Source of the DNA: Xylanimonas oleitrophica
GTDB taxonomy: Bacteria; Actinomycetota; Actinomycetes; Actinomycetales; Cellulomonadaceae
DNA length: 64,000 bases
NCBI RefSeq assembly: GCF_003244315.1
Contig: NZ_QKWH01000006.1
Coordinates: 62,001 to 126,000 of the forward strand
Reading direction: 5' to 3'
Position numbers and translations under genes: made by a program. Position 1 is the stretch's first letter, and every line of letters starts with the position of its first letter. This document shows positions 24,605-32,697 of this stretch, piece by piece. The notes under the pieces are model-generated. The model was not told the DNA's origin, did not search any database, and saw nothing but the letters and a program-made list of their open reading frames with translations.

Positions 24605-25675
24605 GTGCCGTCCCACCCCGCAGCACGCCGCCGCCCTGCCCGACCAGGGGGCATCGCCGCCCTCGTCCTGACCGCGGCCCTGACCCTGGGCGCCTGCGCG
24701 GCTCCCGCGACGACGCTGCCCGGGGGAGCGCCCGCGGGGGCCGCTGCCGCGCCGAGCCAGGCGTCGGCCCCCGCTCAGGGGGCGGAGGCCGCCCCCGGTT
24801 CGGCGGCTGCCCCCGCGGCCGGCACCACCTCCGCGCAGGGCACCGCCCTGGCTGCGGTCCCGCTCCTGGAGGTCAAGGGGCGGGCCCCCAAGACGGGTTA
24901 CAGCCGCGACCACTTCGGGCCCGCCTGGGCCGACACCGACCGCAACGGCTGCGACCAGCGCAACGACGTGCTGCGCCGCGACCTGGCGGACTTCACCACC
25001 CGGCCCGGCTCCAAGGGCTGCGTGGTGCTCACCGGCACGTTCCACGACCCCTACTCGGGCGAGACGATCGCGTTCCAGCGCGGGCAGGACACGAGCGCGC
25101 TGGTGCAGATCGACCACGTGGTGGCGCTCTCGGACGCCTGGCAGAAGGGCGCCCAGCAGTGGGACGCCGGCAAGCGCCGCGAGTTCGCCAACGACCCGCT
25201 CAACCTGCTGGCGTCGAAGGGGTCGCTGAACCAGCAGAAGGGCGACGGCGACACGGCCACGTGGCTGCCGCCGAACCGCGCGTTCCGTTGCGCGTACGTG
25301 GCACGGCAGGTGTCGGTGAAGGTGTCCTACGCGCTGTGGGTCACGGCCGCGGAGCGCGACGCGATGACCGAGGTGCTCTCGGGCTGCCCGGACGAGCCAC
25401 TGCTCACCGAGGACCCGGTGCCCGCACCGGACCCGGCCACCGAGAGCGCCGAGGGGGCCGTCGCAGCGGCGCCCGCAGCCCCGGCCGCCCCTGCCGAGGC
25501 GCCCGCCCCGGCACCGGCAGCGCCCGAGGCCGCCGCCGGGGCTCCGGCTCCGGCCGACGTGTACTACGCGAGCTGCACCGAGGCGCGTGCCGCAGGCGCG
25601 GCTCCCGTCCGCGTGGGCGACCCGGGCTACCGGGCCGGTCTGGACCGCGACGGCGACGGCGTCGGCTGCGAGTGA
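24605..25675 (+). CDS. Secreted lipoprotein nuclease: DUF1524 (HNH-like) with C-terminal excalibur domain
   Basis: 356 residues. Lipoprotein signal with lipobox LGAC near residue 36, then a 55-residue Ala/Pro/Gly linker. The nuclease part is GmrSD C-terminal/DUF1524-like: QIDHVVALSDAWQKGA supplies the catalytic His, FANDPLNLLA the conserved Asn/Asp, and GDGDTATWLPPN the end of the beta-beta-alpha-metal fold. A second Ala/Pro linker leads to an excalibur calcium-binding domain (YYASCTEARAAG and DRDGDGVGCE) at about 320-356. Together this suggests an outer-surface Ca2+-dependent DNase/RNase, for nutrient scavenging or DNA uptake. GTG 24605 follows GAGGAGAA. Confidence 0.85.
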   Translation: MPSHPAARRRPARPGGIAALVLTAALTLGACAAPATTLPGGAPAGAAAAPSQASAPAQGAEAAPGSAAAPAAGTTSAQGTALAAVPLLEVKGRAPKTGYSRDHFGPAWADTDRNGCDQRNDVLRRDLADFTTRPGSKGCVVLTGTFHDPYSGETIAFQRGQDTSALVQIDHVVALSDAWQKGAQQWDAGKRREFANDPLNLLASKGSLNQQKGDGDTATWLPPNRAFRCAYVARQVSVKVSYALWVTAAERDAMTEVLSGCPDEPLLTEDPVPAPDPATESAEGAVAAAPAAPAAPAEAPAPAPAAPEAAAGAPAPADVYYASCTEARAAGAAPVRVGDPGYRAGLDRDGDGVGCE

Positions 25676-25762
25676 CGTCCGCAGGCCGCGCACGTCACCG
25701 GGTGCGTGCGCCCCGGGGCCGTGTGTCGTCGCGGCCGCGTGTCCCTGTCCCGTGCGCGGCAC

Positions 25763-25768
25763 TAGCGT
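25763..25768 (+). promoter_or_regulatory. Leaderless-type -10 box (TAGCGT)
   Basis: TAGCGT is followed by six nucleotides (GACCCC) and the GTG at 25775, with no ribosome-binding site. Confidence 0.5.
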
Positions 25769-25774
25769 GACCCC

Positions 25775-27373
25775 GTGACCGCTCCGCTCCTGCTCGCGAA
25801 CGCCCTGCTGACCGGCCGCGAAGGCCTGTACGACGTGCTGCTCGACGCCGGCCGGGTGGCCGCCGTCGTCCCGGCGGGCAGCGACGTCGAGGTCGCCACG
25901 GGGGTGCGCACGCGCGTCGCCGAGCGGGTCGACGTCGCGGGCCGGCGCGTGATCCCGGGGCTGTGGGACATGCACACCCACATGACCCAGTGGGCGATGG
26001 TGCGGCGTCGTCTGGACGTGTCGGCGGCGACGTCGGCCGAGCACGCCGCCCGCCTGGTGCGGGCGGGCCTGGACGACCCGGCGTACGCGCCTGCGCCGGG
26101 CCTGCCGCTCGTGGGCTTCGGCTTCCGCTGGGCGGCCTGGCCGCAGGAGCCGACGGCGGCGGTGCTCGACGCCGTCGCGGGCGAGGTGCCGGTGGTGCTG
26201 CTCTCGGGCGACCTGCACACGGCGTGGGCGAGCACGGCCGGCATGCGGTACCTCGGCGTCGAGCACCCCACGGGGCTGCTGCGGGAGGAGGAGTGGATGC
26301 CGGCCAGCCCGCGGCTGGTCGCGCTGCCCGACGACGTCACCGACGCCCTGGTGGTCGACGCCGCGGCCGCAGCCGCTGCGCGCGGCGTGGTCGGCGTCGT
26401 CGACCTGGAGGTGGCCGACAACCTCGCCGTCTGGCGCCGCCGTGCGACCGCCGGCTGGGAAGGGCTGCGCGTGCGGGCCGGGGTGTGGGAACAGTACCTG
26501 GACGCCGTGCTGACCGAGGGGCTGCGCACCGGCGACCCCCTCGTGCCAGGAGCGGCGCACGGTGTGCCGCGCGCCGGTTCCGACGCCCTGCTCGCGCAGG
26601 GACCGCTCAAGGTCATCAGCGACGGATCCCTCAACACCCTGACGGCGTTCTGCTTCGACCCGTACCCGGGAGTCACGGGGCAGGACGCCCACGGGGTGCT
26701 CAACGTGGCGCCCGACCACCTGGTGCCCCTCATGACGCGCGCCCACCAGGGCGGTCTGCGCTGCGCCATCCACGCCATCGGCGACCACGCCAACGCCCTG
26801 GCCCTGGACGCGTTCGCCGCCTCCGGGGCCCGCGGGTCGGTCGAGCACGCCCAGCTCCTGCGGTGGGAGGACGTCGAACGGTTCGCCGCCCTCGGCGTCG
26901 TCGCCAGCGTGCAGCCCGAGCACGCCATGGACGACCGCGACCTGACCCCGCACCTGTGGCCGGGCCGCGACGAGCGCACCTTCCCTCTGGCCTCCCTGCT
27001 GCGCGCGGGCGTCACGCTGCAGCTCGGCTCGGACGCCCCCGTCGCCCCGCTCGACCCGTGGCAGGCGGTCGCGTCGGCCACCACCCGTTCGCGCGACGGC
27101 CGCGAGCCGTGGCACCCCGAGCAGCGCATCGACCTCGTGGCCGCGCTCGAGGCGTCCGTGGACGGGCTGCCGCTCGCCCTGGCCCCCGGCATGCCCGCCG
27201 ACCTCGCCGTGCTCGACACCGACCCCCTCGCCGTCGGGCACGGCGAAGGTGGCCGGGACGGTGACGGCGGCCGGGGCGGCGCGGCGGACCCGCGCGAGGT
27301 CGCCACCGCGCTGCGCTCCACCGTCGTCGGCGCCACCCTCGTGGCAGGCAGGTTCACGCACCGCGCCCTCTGA
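25775..27373 (+). CDS. Amidohydrolase family 3 protein (YtcJ-like)
   Basis: 532-residue metal-dependent hydrolase acting on an unknown amide or ester. The composite beta-sandwich/TIM-barrel layout is visible: the first metal motif WDMHTHMTQWA near residue 66, KVISDGSLNTLTAFC in the middle with the residue that carries the bridging ligand, HAIGDHANA and SVEHAQLL for the next His ligands, and the final Asp in LGSDAPVAPLDPW. Close relatives (YtcJ/AepA) are usually about this long. An unusual Gly/Asp-rich insertion (about 495-510) precedes the last strand. It is cytoplasmic, transcribed from its own leaderless-type promoter, with no pathway context from neighbours. Confidence 0.82.
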   Translation: MTAPLLLANALLTGREGLYDVLLDAGRVAAVVPAGSDVEVATGVRTRVAERVDVAGRRVIPGLWDMHTHMTQWAMVRRRLDVSAATSAEHAARLVRAGLDDPAYAPAPGLPLVGFGFRWAAWPQEPTAAVLDAVAGEVPVVLLSGDLHTAWASTAGMRYLGVEHPTGLLREEEWMPASPRLVALPDDVTDALVVDAAAAAAARGVVGVVDLEVADNLAVWRRRATAGWEGLRVRAGVWEQYLDAVLTEGLRTGDPLVPGAAHGVPRAGSDALLAQGPLKVISDGSLNTLTAFCFDPYPGVTGQDAHGVLNVAPDHLVPLMTRAHQGGLRCAIHAIGDHANALALDAFAASGARGSVEHAQLLRWEDVERFAALGVVASVQPEHAMDDRDLTPHLWPGRDERTFPLASLLRAGVTLQLGSDAPVAPLDPWQAVASATTRSRDGREPWHPEQRIDLVAALEASVDGLPLALAPGMPADLAVLDTDPLAVGHGEGGRDGDGGRGGAADPREVATALRSTVVGATLVAGRFTHRAL

Positions 27374-27518
27374 CCCCCCCCGACGTGCGCGGACGCGCCA
27401 CGCCGGCGAGCGGAGACGGCCAGATCACACCGGGTGAACGAGCGGAGGGCGCCGTCCGGGCTCACGATGGTTGCAGCCCCGGATCGGGGCACCACGCATC
27501 TGACGGAGGACCAACCCC

Positions 27519-28964
27519 ATGTCCCACGCGCCCGGAACACCTGTGGCGTCGGCATCCAGTGCCCACCGCAAGGCGGTCACTCTCGCCATCGCCGCCGCAG
27601 TCGGCGGTTTCCTTTTCGGCTTCGACTCGTCCGTGATCAACGGCGCCGTCGACGCGGTCCAGGGCCAGTTCGAGCTCAGCTCGACGGTCACGGGCTTCGT
27701 CGTCGCCATCGCGCTGCTGGGCTGTGCCCTCGGCGCATGGGCCGGCGGCCGGCTCGCAGACCGGTGGGGACGCACCAAGGTCATGGTGCTCGGCGCCGTC
27801 CTCTTCTTCGTCTCGTCCGTGCTCTCGGCGATCGCGTTCGCCGCCTGGGACCTGGCGCTGTGGCGCTTCATGGCCGGCCTCGGCATCGGTATCGCGTCCG
27901 TCATCGCGCCCGCGTACATCGCGGAGATCGCGCCCGCCGCCATGCGCGGGCGTCTCGGCTCGCTGCAGCAGCTCGCCATCACCGTGGGCATCTTCGCCGC
28001 CCTGCTCTCCGACCAGGTGCTGGCCACGAGCGCCGGGGGTGCCGCCGAGCAGCTCTGGTTCGGCTGGGAGGCGTGGCGGTGGATGTTCCTCGTGGCGGTG
28101 ATCCCCGCGGCCGTCTACGGGTTCCTCGCCCTGCGCATGCCCGAGTCGCCGCGCTACCTCGCGTCGCTGGGCCGTGACGACGAGGCCCGCCGCGTGCTGG
28201 CGTCCGTGCTCGGCCCGGACGAGGACGTCGACGACCGCCTCGCCCAGATCCACCGCTCCATCCGCGAGGACGAGGAGAACGCGCAGCGCGCCAGCCTCCG
28301 TGGCCCCGTGCTGGGCCTGCGCCGCATCGTGTGGGTCGGCATCCTGCTGTCCGTCTTCCAGCAGTTCGTCGGCATCAACGTGATCTTCTACTACTCGACG
28401 ACGCTGTGGCAGGCCGTCGGGTTCGAGGAGTCGCAGGCGTTCACCGTCTCGACCATCACCGCCGTCACCAACGTGGCCGTGACGTTCATCGCCATCGCGC
28501 TCGTCGACAAGGTGGGCCGCCGCCCGATGCTGCTCGCGGGCTCGGCCGGCATGGCGGTGACGCTGGGCCTCATGGCGCTGGCCTTCACGCAGTCCACCGG
28601 CACCGGCGAGAACGTCTCCCTGCCGGGTGCCTGGGGCGTCGTCGCCCTGGTGGCGGCCAACCTGTTCGTGGTGTTCTTCGGTGCCACGTGGGGCCCGCTG
28701 GTGTGGGTGCTGCTGGGCGAGATGTTCCCCAACCGCATCCGTGCCGCCGCGCTGGGTGTGGCCGCCGCGATGCAGTGGATCGCGAACTTCACGATCACCC
28801 TGACGTTCCCGCCGCTGCTCAACGCGTTCGGCGCGTCGGTGCCGTACCTGATGTACGCGATCTTCGCGGCGCTGTCGTTCTTCTTCGTGCTCACCAAGGT
28901 CGAGGAGACCAAGGGCAAGGAGCTGGAGGACATGGAGGACACGGTGCGCAGCCGCAAGCGCTGA
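27519..28964 (+). CDS. Sugar porter, MFS family
   Basis: 481 residues with 12 hydrophobic segments, a proton-coupled or facilitative sugar transporter of the sugar porter (SP) subfamily. Signatures: GFLFGFDSSVINGA in TM1, GRLADRWGRTKV in loop 2-3, PAYIAEIAPAAMRGRLGSLQQ, PESPRYLASLGRDDEA after TM6, the substrate motif QQFVGINVIFYYS in TM7, and DKVGRRPMLLAG in loop 8-9. The C-terminal VEETKGKELEDME is the usual SP tail. GGAGGA precedes the ATG. A monocistron ended by a 13-bp stem. Sugar specificity cannot be read from the sequence; XylE/GlcP-like hexose or pentose uptake is likely. Confidence 0.9.
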   Translation: MSHAPGTPVASASSAHRKAVTLAIAAAVGGFLFGFDSSVINGAVDAVQGQFELSSTVTGFVVAIALLGCALGAWAGGRLADRWGRTKVMVLGAVLFFVSSVLSAIAFAAWDLALWRFMAGLGIGIASVIAPAYIAEIAPAAMRGRLGSLQQLAITVGIFAALLSDQVLATSAGGAAEQLWFGWEAWRWMFLVAVIPAAVYGFLALRMPESPRYLASLGRDDEARRVLASVLGPDEDVDDRLAQIHRSIREDEENAQRASLRGPVLGLRRIVWVGILLSVFQQFVGINVIFYYSTTLWQAVGFEESQAFTVSTITAVTNVAVTFIAIALVDKVGRRPMLLAGSAGMAVTLGLMALAFTQSTGTGENVSLPGAWGVVALVAANLFVVFFGATWGPLVWVLLGEMFPNRIRAAALGVAAAMQWIANFTITLTFPPLLNAFGASVPYLMYAIFAALSFFFVLTKVEETKGKELEDMEDTVRSRKR

Positions 28965-28982
28965 CCCGACGCGGCAGCGCGC

Positions 28983-31244
28983 TCACGACGACGCCGGGCG
29001 GTCCCTGCGGGGGCCGTCCGGCGTCGTCGTCCCCGCCGTCCGCGCGGCCCCTGCCGGCTCGGGCGGGCCGAGCGCCTCGGCCGCGCGGGCCGCGCGGCGC
29101 TCGGCCCGGCGCTCGTCGCGCTCGTCGGCCGCCGCCCAGCGGGAGGCGATCACGAGGGCCAGCGCCAGGGCCGGCACCTCGCCCAGCGCCCACACGAGCG
29201 CGCCGGCGGCCTGCTGGTCGGTGAGCCGGTCCGCCAGCCAGGCAGGTTCGACGGCGGCCAGCACCGACGGCGCGAGCAGCACGCGCGAGCTGGTGACGAG
29301 CGTGAGCCCCAGCGCGGTGTGGAACACCATCCCGGGCGCCAGCATGGCCAGCCGCAGCGGGTACGAGGGTCGGTGCGGCACGGGGTCGGTATCGACGAGG
29401 ATCACCACGAACAGGTACCCGGCCACGGAGAAGTGCAGCGCGGCCGCCAGGTGCACCACCTCGCTGGTGAGGCTGAGCCTGAACAGGGGGGTGGCGTAGA
29501 AGAGGGCCATGCTCACCACCACGTTGGCGGTGGCCACCGCCGGGTGCAGCAGCACGCGCGCCCACCGGCTGCCCAGCAGCGCCTGCAGCCGTTCGCGCGG
29601 CCCCGCGGAGCTGTCGGCGCGGGCTGGCAGGGCACGCAGCGCGAGGGTCACGGGGGAGGCCAGCACGTACAGCACGGGCAGCACCGTCGCCAGCATCATG
29701 TGCTGCATCATGTGGACGCTCAGCAGCGTGTGCCCGTAGGCGGCCGGCCCGCCGTTGGTGACCCAGAGCAGCAGGGCCATCGCGGTCAGCCAGACGGCGG
29801 TGCGCGCCACCGGCCAGGAGTCTCCCCGGCGGCGCAGCCGCCACGCCCAGCGCACGTAGAGGACGGCGCCGCCCAGCGCGGCGAGCGCGGCCACCGGCTG
29901 CACCGACCAGGCGGTGAAGGCCGTCTCGGGCGTGAGCGGCGGCAGGGGCGTGCCCTGCGGTGCGGGGGGTGGGGGAGAGTCGGCCAGCGCGACGGCGACG
30001 CCCAGCGTCGCGGCCATGACGGCGGCCTCGCCGAGCGCCAGACGGAGGAAGACGGCGCGGCCCGCCCGGGCGGCCAGACGGCGGCGGTGCGCCCAGCCTG
30101 CCACGCCGAGCAGCAGGAACAGGGCCGTCTTGGCCAGCAGCAGGCGGCCCCAGCCGGTGCCGGGCAGGTCTGCCGGGTCGTCCACGGACGCCAGCGTGAC
30201 CACCACGCCGGATCCGGCCACGACGACGAAGCACCACAGCGCGAGGGGGGAGAACCGCCGCACGGCGGTGTCGACGGCGTCGCGGGTCCACGCGGCGCCG
30301 GGACGTGCGGCCCCGCGGGCCGAGGCCGTGCTGTGCCCGGCGCGGGCCCGGGACGGGGCTCTCCCGGGCAGCGTGCCCCCGGACAGCCCGAGACCGGCGA
30401 GCACCAGCACGCCGCCGGCCCACACCGTGACGGCGCCCAGGTGCAGCCACAGCGCGGACGCTGCCGTGTGCCCGCCGGTGTGGGCGCCGGCGTGCCCGCC
30501 GGAGGCCAGCGGGACGAGCGCGAGGAGCGCGAGCACGAGCCCGGCCACCGCCCGGCCGCGCCACGGCCCGGTGACCACCGCCGCAGTGACGCAGGTGAGC
30601 ACGACCGACCACACCAGGGCGCTGCCGGGTGCGGTGCCCGTGAAGGCGAGCACGCCGTCGAGCCGCCCGGCCCCGGCCGTCGCGCCCAGCACGTCGAGGG
30701 CTGTCAGGGGCAGGCAGGCCGTCTGGGCGGCGGCCCAGGCCCATGCCGACCAGGTGGCGGTGCGCCGCGCGGGGGCGACGAAGGCCGGGGGCAGCACCGC
30801 GACCGTGAGAGCGAGAGCGCCGATCGTGACGGTGGCGGCGAGGCGCGAGAGCAGCTCCGCCGCCGGCAGGCCGTGACGCACGAGCGGGCCCGCGTCGAGG
30901 GCGGTCGGGCCCGGGGCGCCGCCCGTGGCGGTGGCGACGGCCAGCGCCAGGGCGGCGACCGCGGCCAGCACCGCCGCGGCGAGGGCGACGGCGTGGCGGC
31001 GAGCCCTGCCGGGCGCGCTGTCCGCCGGGCCGGGCCGGCCCTCCTCCGCAGGGCCAGGCGCGGCGCTGCTCGCGCGGTCGGGCGCGTCTCCGTCTGCCCG
31101 GCCCGGTCCGACGCCGTCCGCGAGGGTGTGCCCGGTGCCGTCCGCCGGCCGTGGCTCGCCTCCGCCGGGAGGCGCAGCACCGGCCCCCTCCGGCGTCGGC
31201 CCTGTCCCCGGCGTGGAGCGGGTGGGCGCGTCGGCGGCGCTCAC
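28983..31244 (-). CDS. CopD-like copper protein fused to CtaG (cytochrome c oxidase assembly)
   Basis: 753 residues and last gene of the oxidase operon. After a Pro/Gly-rich N terminus of about 75 residues, the first half (about 85-420) is a CopD-type copper transporter with about eight helices, including GGHAGAHTGGHTAASALW and a His-rich loop. The second half (about 450-710) is caa3_CtaG: HTLLSVHMMQHMMLATV, VLYVLASPVTLALRAL and GLTLVTSSRVLL. CtaG-type proteins help insert copper into oxidase subunit I. The CopD-CtaG fusion is known in actinobacteria. The GTG overlaps the previous stop (GTGA). The C terminus is Arg/Ala-rich. Confidence 0.88.
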   Translation of the reverse strand: MSAADAPTRSTPGTGPTPEGAGAAPPGGGEPRPADGTGHTLADGVGPGRADGDAPDRASSAAPGPAEEGRPGPADSAPGRARRHAVALAAAVLAAVAALALAVATATGGAPGPTALDAGPLVRHGLPAAELLSRLAATVTIGALALTVAVLPPAFVAPARRTATWSAWAWAAAQTACLPLTALDVLGATAGAGRLDGVLAFTGTAPGSALVWSVVLTCVTAAVVTGPWRGRAVAGLVLALLALVPLASGGHAGAHTGGHTAASALWLHLGAVTVWAGGVLVLAGLGLSGGTLPGRAPSRARAGHSTASARGAARPGAAWTRDAVDTAVRRFSPLALWCFVVVAGSGVVVTLASVDDPADLPGTGWGRLLLAKTALFLLLGVAGWAHRRRLAARAGRAVFLRLALGEAAVMAATLGVAVALADSPPPPAPQGTPLPPLTPETAFTAWSVQPVAALAALGGAVLYVRWAWRLRRRGDSWPVARTAVWLTAMALLLWVTNGGPAAYGHTLLSVHMMQHMMLATVLPVLYVLASPVTLALRALPARADSSAGPRERLQALLGSRWARVLLHPAVATANVVVSMALFYATPLFRLSLTSEVVHLAAALHFSVAGYLFVVILVDTDPVPHRPSYPLRLAMLAPGMVFHTALGLTLVTSSRVLLAPSVLAAVEPAWLADRLTDQQAAGALVWALGEVPALALALVIASRWAAADERDERRAERRAARAAEALGPPEPAGAARTAGTTTPDGPRRDRPASS
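28985..29030 (+). terminator. Hairpin after the sugar porter, overlapping the 3' end of the convergent operon
   Basis: Perfect 13-bp stem (28985-28997 with 29018-29030). It lies 20 bp after the porter stop and inside the last codons of the minus-strand CopD-CtaG gene, so it can terminate the plus transcript. Confidence 0.65.
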
Positions 31245-31699
31245 GAGGGCGCCACCCGGAGCTCGGCCGTCATGCCGGCGGCGTGGTGCCCGGTCACCGT
31301 GCAGACGAGCTCGAGCGTCTCGCCCGCCTCGGTCTGGATGCGCAGCTCGTGCTCCTCGCCGGGGGCGAGCACGGGGGTGCCCCAGTCGCCGAGCCGGCCG
31401 CGCACCACGACGTCGTGGCCGGTGGCGCCCGTGTTGGTGACGACGACGGTGACGTCGCCTGCTGCCGCGACGGCACCACCGGTCTCGATGCTCCACTCCG
31501 TGAGCCCGACGCGGAGGGCGCTGGCGGGCTCACCGGCAGGGGTGCCGGTCGACCCGCGGTGCGATCCGTGGGGGTGCGGCCCGTCGGCGTGCGCCGCGCC
31601 GGAGGCGGGGTGCGGCGTCGTCTGCGGTGACGGGGCGCAGCCGGCGCCGGCCGTGAGGGCGAGCACGAGCAGGGCGACGGCGGTGCGGCGGCGGTTCAC
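31241..31699 (-). CDS. Cupredoxin-like exported lipoprotein
   Basis: 152 residues. Lipobox GAGC at residue 21, a His/Gly/Pro-rich linker of about 35 residues with several His, then a single cupredoxin-like beta-sandwich (RVGLTEWSIETGG, DVTVVVTNTGATGHDVVV and LELVCTVTGHHAAGM). The H..H of GHDVVV and the C-x5-HH-x3-M cluster look like a type 1 copper or copper-chaperone site. Located between CcmH and the CopD-CtaG fusion, it may carry copper to the oxidase or act as electron carrier. Overlaps both neighbours by GTGA. Confidence 0.75.
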   Translation of the reverse strand: MNRRRTAVALLVLALTAGAGCAPSPQTTPHPASGAAHADGPHPHGSHRGSTGTPAGEPASALRVGLTEWSIETGGAVAAAGDVTVVVTNTGATGHDVVVRGRLGDWGTPVLAPGEEHELRIQTEAGETLELVCTVTGHHAAGMTAELRVAPS

Positions 31700-32697
31700 G
31701 AGCCCTCCTCCCGCACCTGCGCGTACTGCCCCATGAGCTCGGCGGACCGCCCTGGGTCGGTGTCGCGCAGCAGGGTGCCGAGCAGGGCGAGGGTGGGGGC
31801 GTGCCGGGTGCGGACCTCGAGGGTCTGCTCGAGCACCTCGGTCGCCTGGTCCGCGGAGCCGTCGCGCACCAGGGCGGCGGCGTAGCGGTAGCGGGCGTCG
31901 GCGTCGAGGGGGCGCAGGCGGACGACGGCGGCGCGCTGCTCGGCCGCCTCGGCCGTGCGTCCGGCCTCCTCCAGGCGAGAGGCCAGCGCCTCGCGCAGCT
32001 CGGTGCGGCCCGGCTGCTCCTGGACGGCGGCCTGGAGCACGGTGAGTGCTCCGAGCTCGCCGGGCCCCGCACCGTCCGACGCGGCCGCGGCGCCGCTGCC
32101 CGCCTCGGCCGAGGCTGCCGCCGCGGTGCCGCCCGCAGGGCCGACGGAGCCGCGCACGTCCGTGACGAGCCACCAGCCGGCGAGCACGGCCACCCCTGCC
32201 AGCGCGGCGGCCGGTGCCGCCCGCCGCCCCGGCCGCCGCCAGAGCAGGGGGACCGCCAGGGCGACCACCGCCAGCGGCGCCGCCCACAGCAGCCAGCCGA
32301 GCCCCCGCCGTGGTGGGTCGAGCAGCACCTCGTCGCCGTACGCCCGGGCGAACCACTCGCGCACCTCCCCCGGGGTGCGGCCGGCGGCCAGCTGCTCGGC
32401 CACCACGAGCCGCATCGACTCCGCGAGCGGCGACGCCGAGTCGGCCACGTCCTCGCCCATGCAGGACGGGCAGCGCAGGCTCCCCGCCACGGCGCGCACC
32501 TGGTCGGCGTGCGCGTCACCGGGGCTGGGCAGCACCAGCGCGCCCACCACGCCGACCGCGGCCAGCATCGCCACCACGAGCGCTGCGAGCACGGTGCGCC
32601 GGCGGCCGACGAGCACGGTGCGCCGCCGTCCGGGGGTGCTGGTGGGCGCGGGACCTTCAGGCCCGGGAGGCGGCGTGGGGAGACGGGGTGCGCTCAC
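31696..32697 (-). CDS. ccmH: Cytochrome c maturation protein CcmH, with C-terminal TPR-like (CcmI-type) extension
   Basis: 333 residues. One N-terminal membrane helix (about 35-58), then the CcmH redox domain with the heme-handling motif LRCPSCMGEDVADS (C76-x2-C79) and the helical WFARAYGDEVLL segment, a second helix pair (about 133-180), an Ala/Gly-rich linker and TPR-like helices at about 215-330 (LREALASRLEEAGRTAEAA, DADARYRYAAALV). In System I, CcmH reduces apocytochrome CxxCH cysteines and CcmI presents the apoprotein to CcmF; here both are in one chain. It overlaps its neighbours and follows the CcmF-thioredoxin fusion. Matches the known CcmH-CcmI fusion style (CycH). Confidence 0.88.
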   Translation of the reverse strand: MSAPRLPTPPPGPEGPAPTSTPGRRRTVLVGRRRTVLAALVVAMLAAVGVVGALVLPSPGDAHADQVRAVAGSLRCPSCMGEDVADSASPLAESMRLVVAEQLAAGRTPGEVREWFARAYGDEVLLDPPRRGLGWLLWAAPLAVVALAVPLLWRRPGRRAAPAAALAGVAVLAGWWLVTDVRGSVGPAGGTAAAASAEAGSGAAAASDGAGPGELGALTVLQAAVQEQPGRTELREALASRLEEAGRTAEAAEQRAAVVRLRPLDADARYRYAAALVRDGSADQATEVLEQTLEVRTRHAPTLALLGTLLRDTDPGRSAELMGQYAQVREEGS

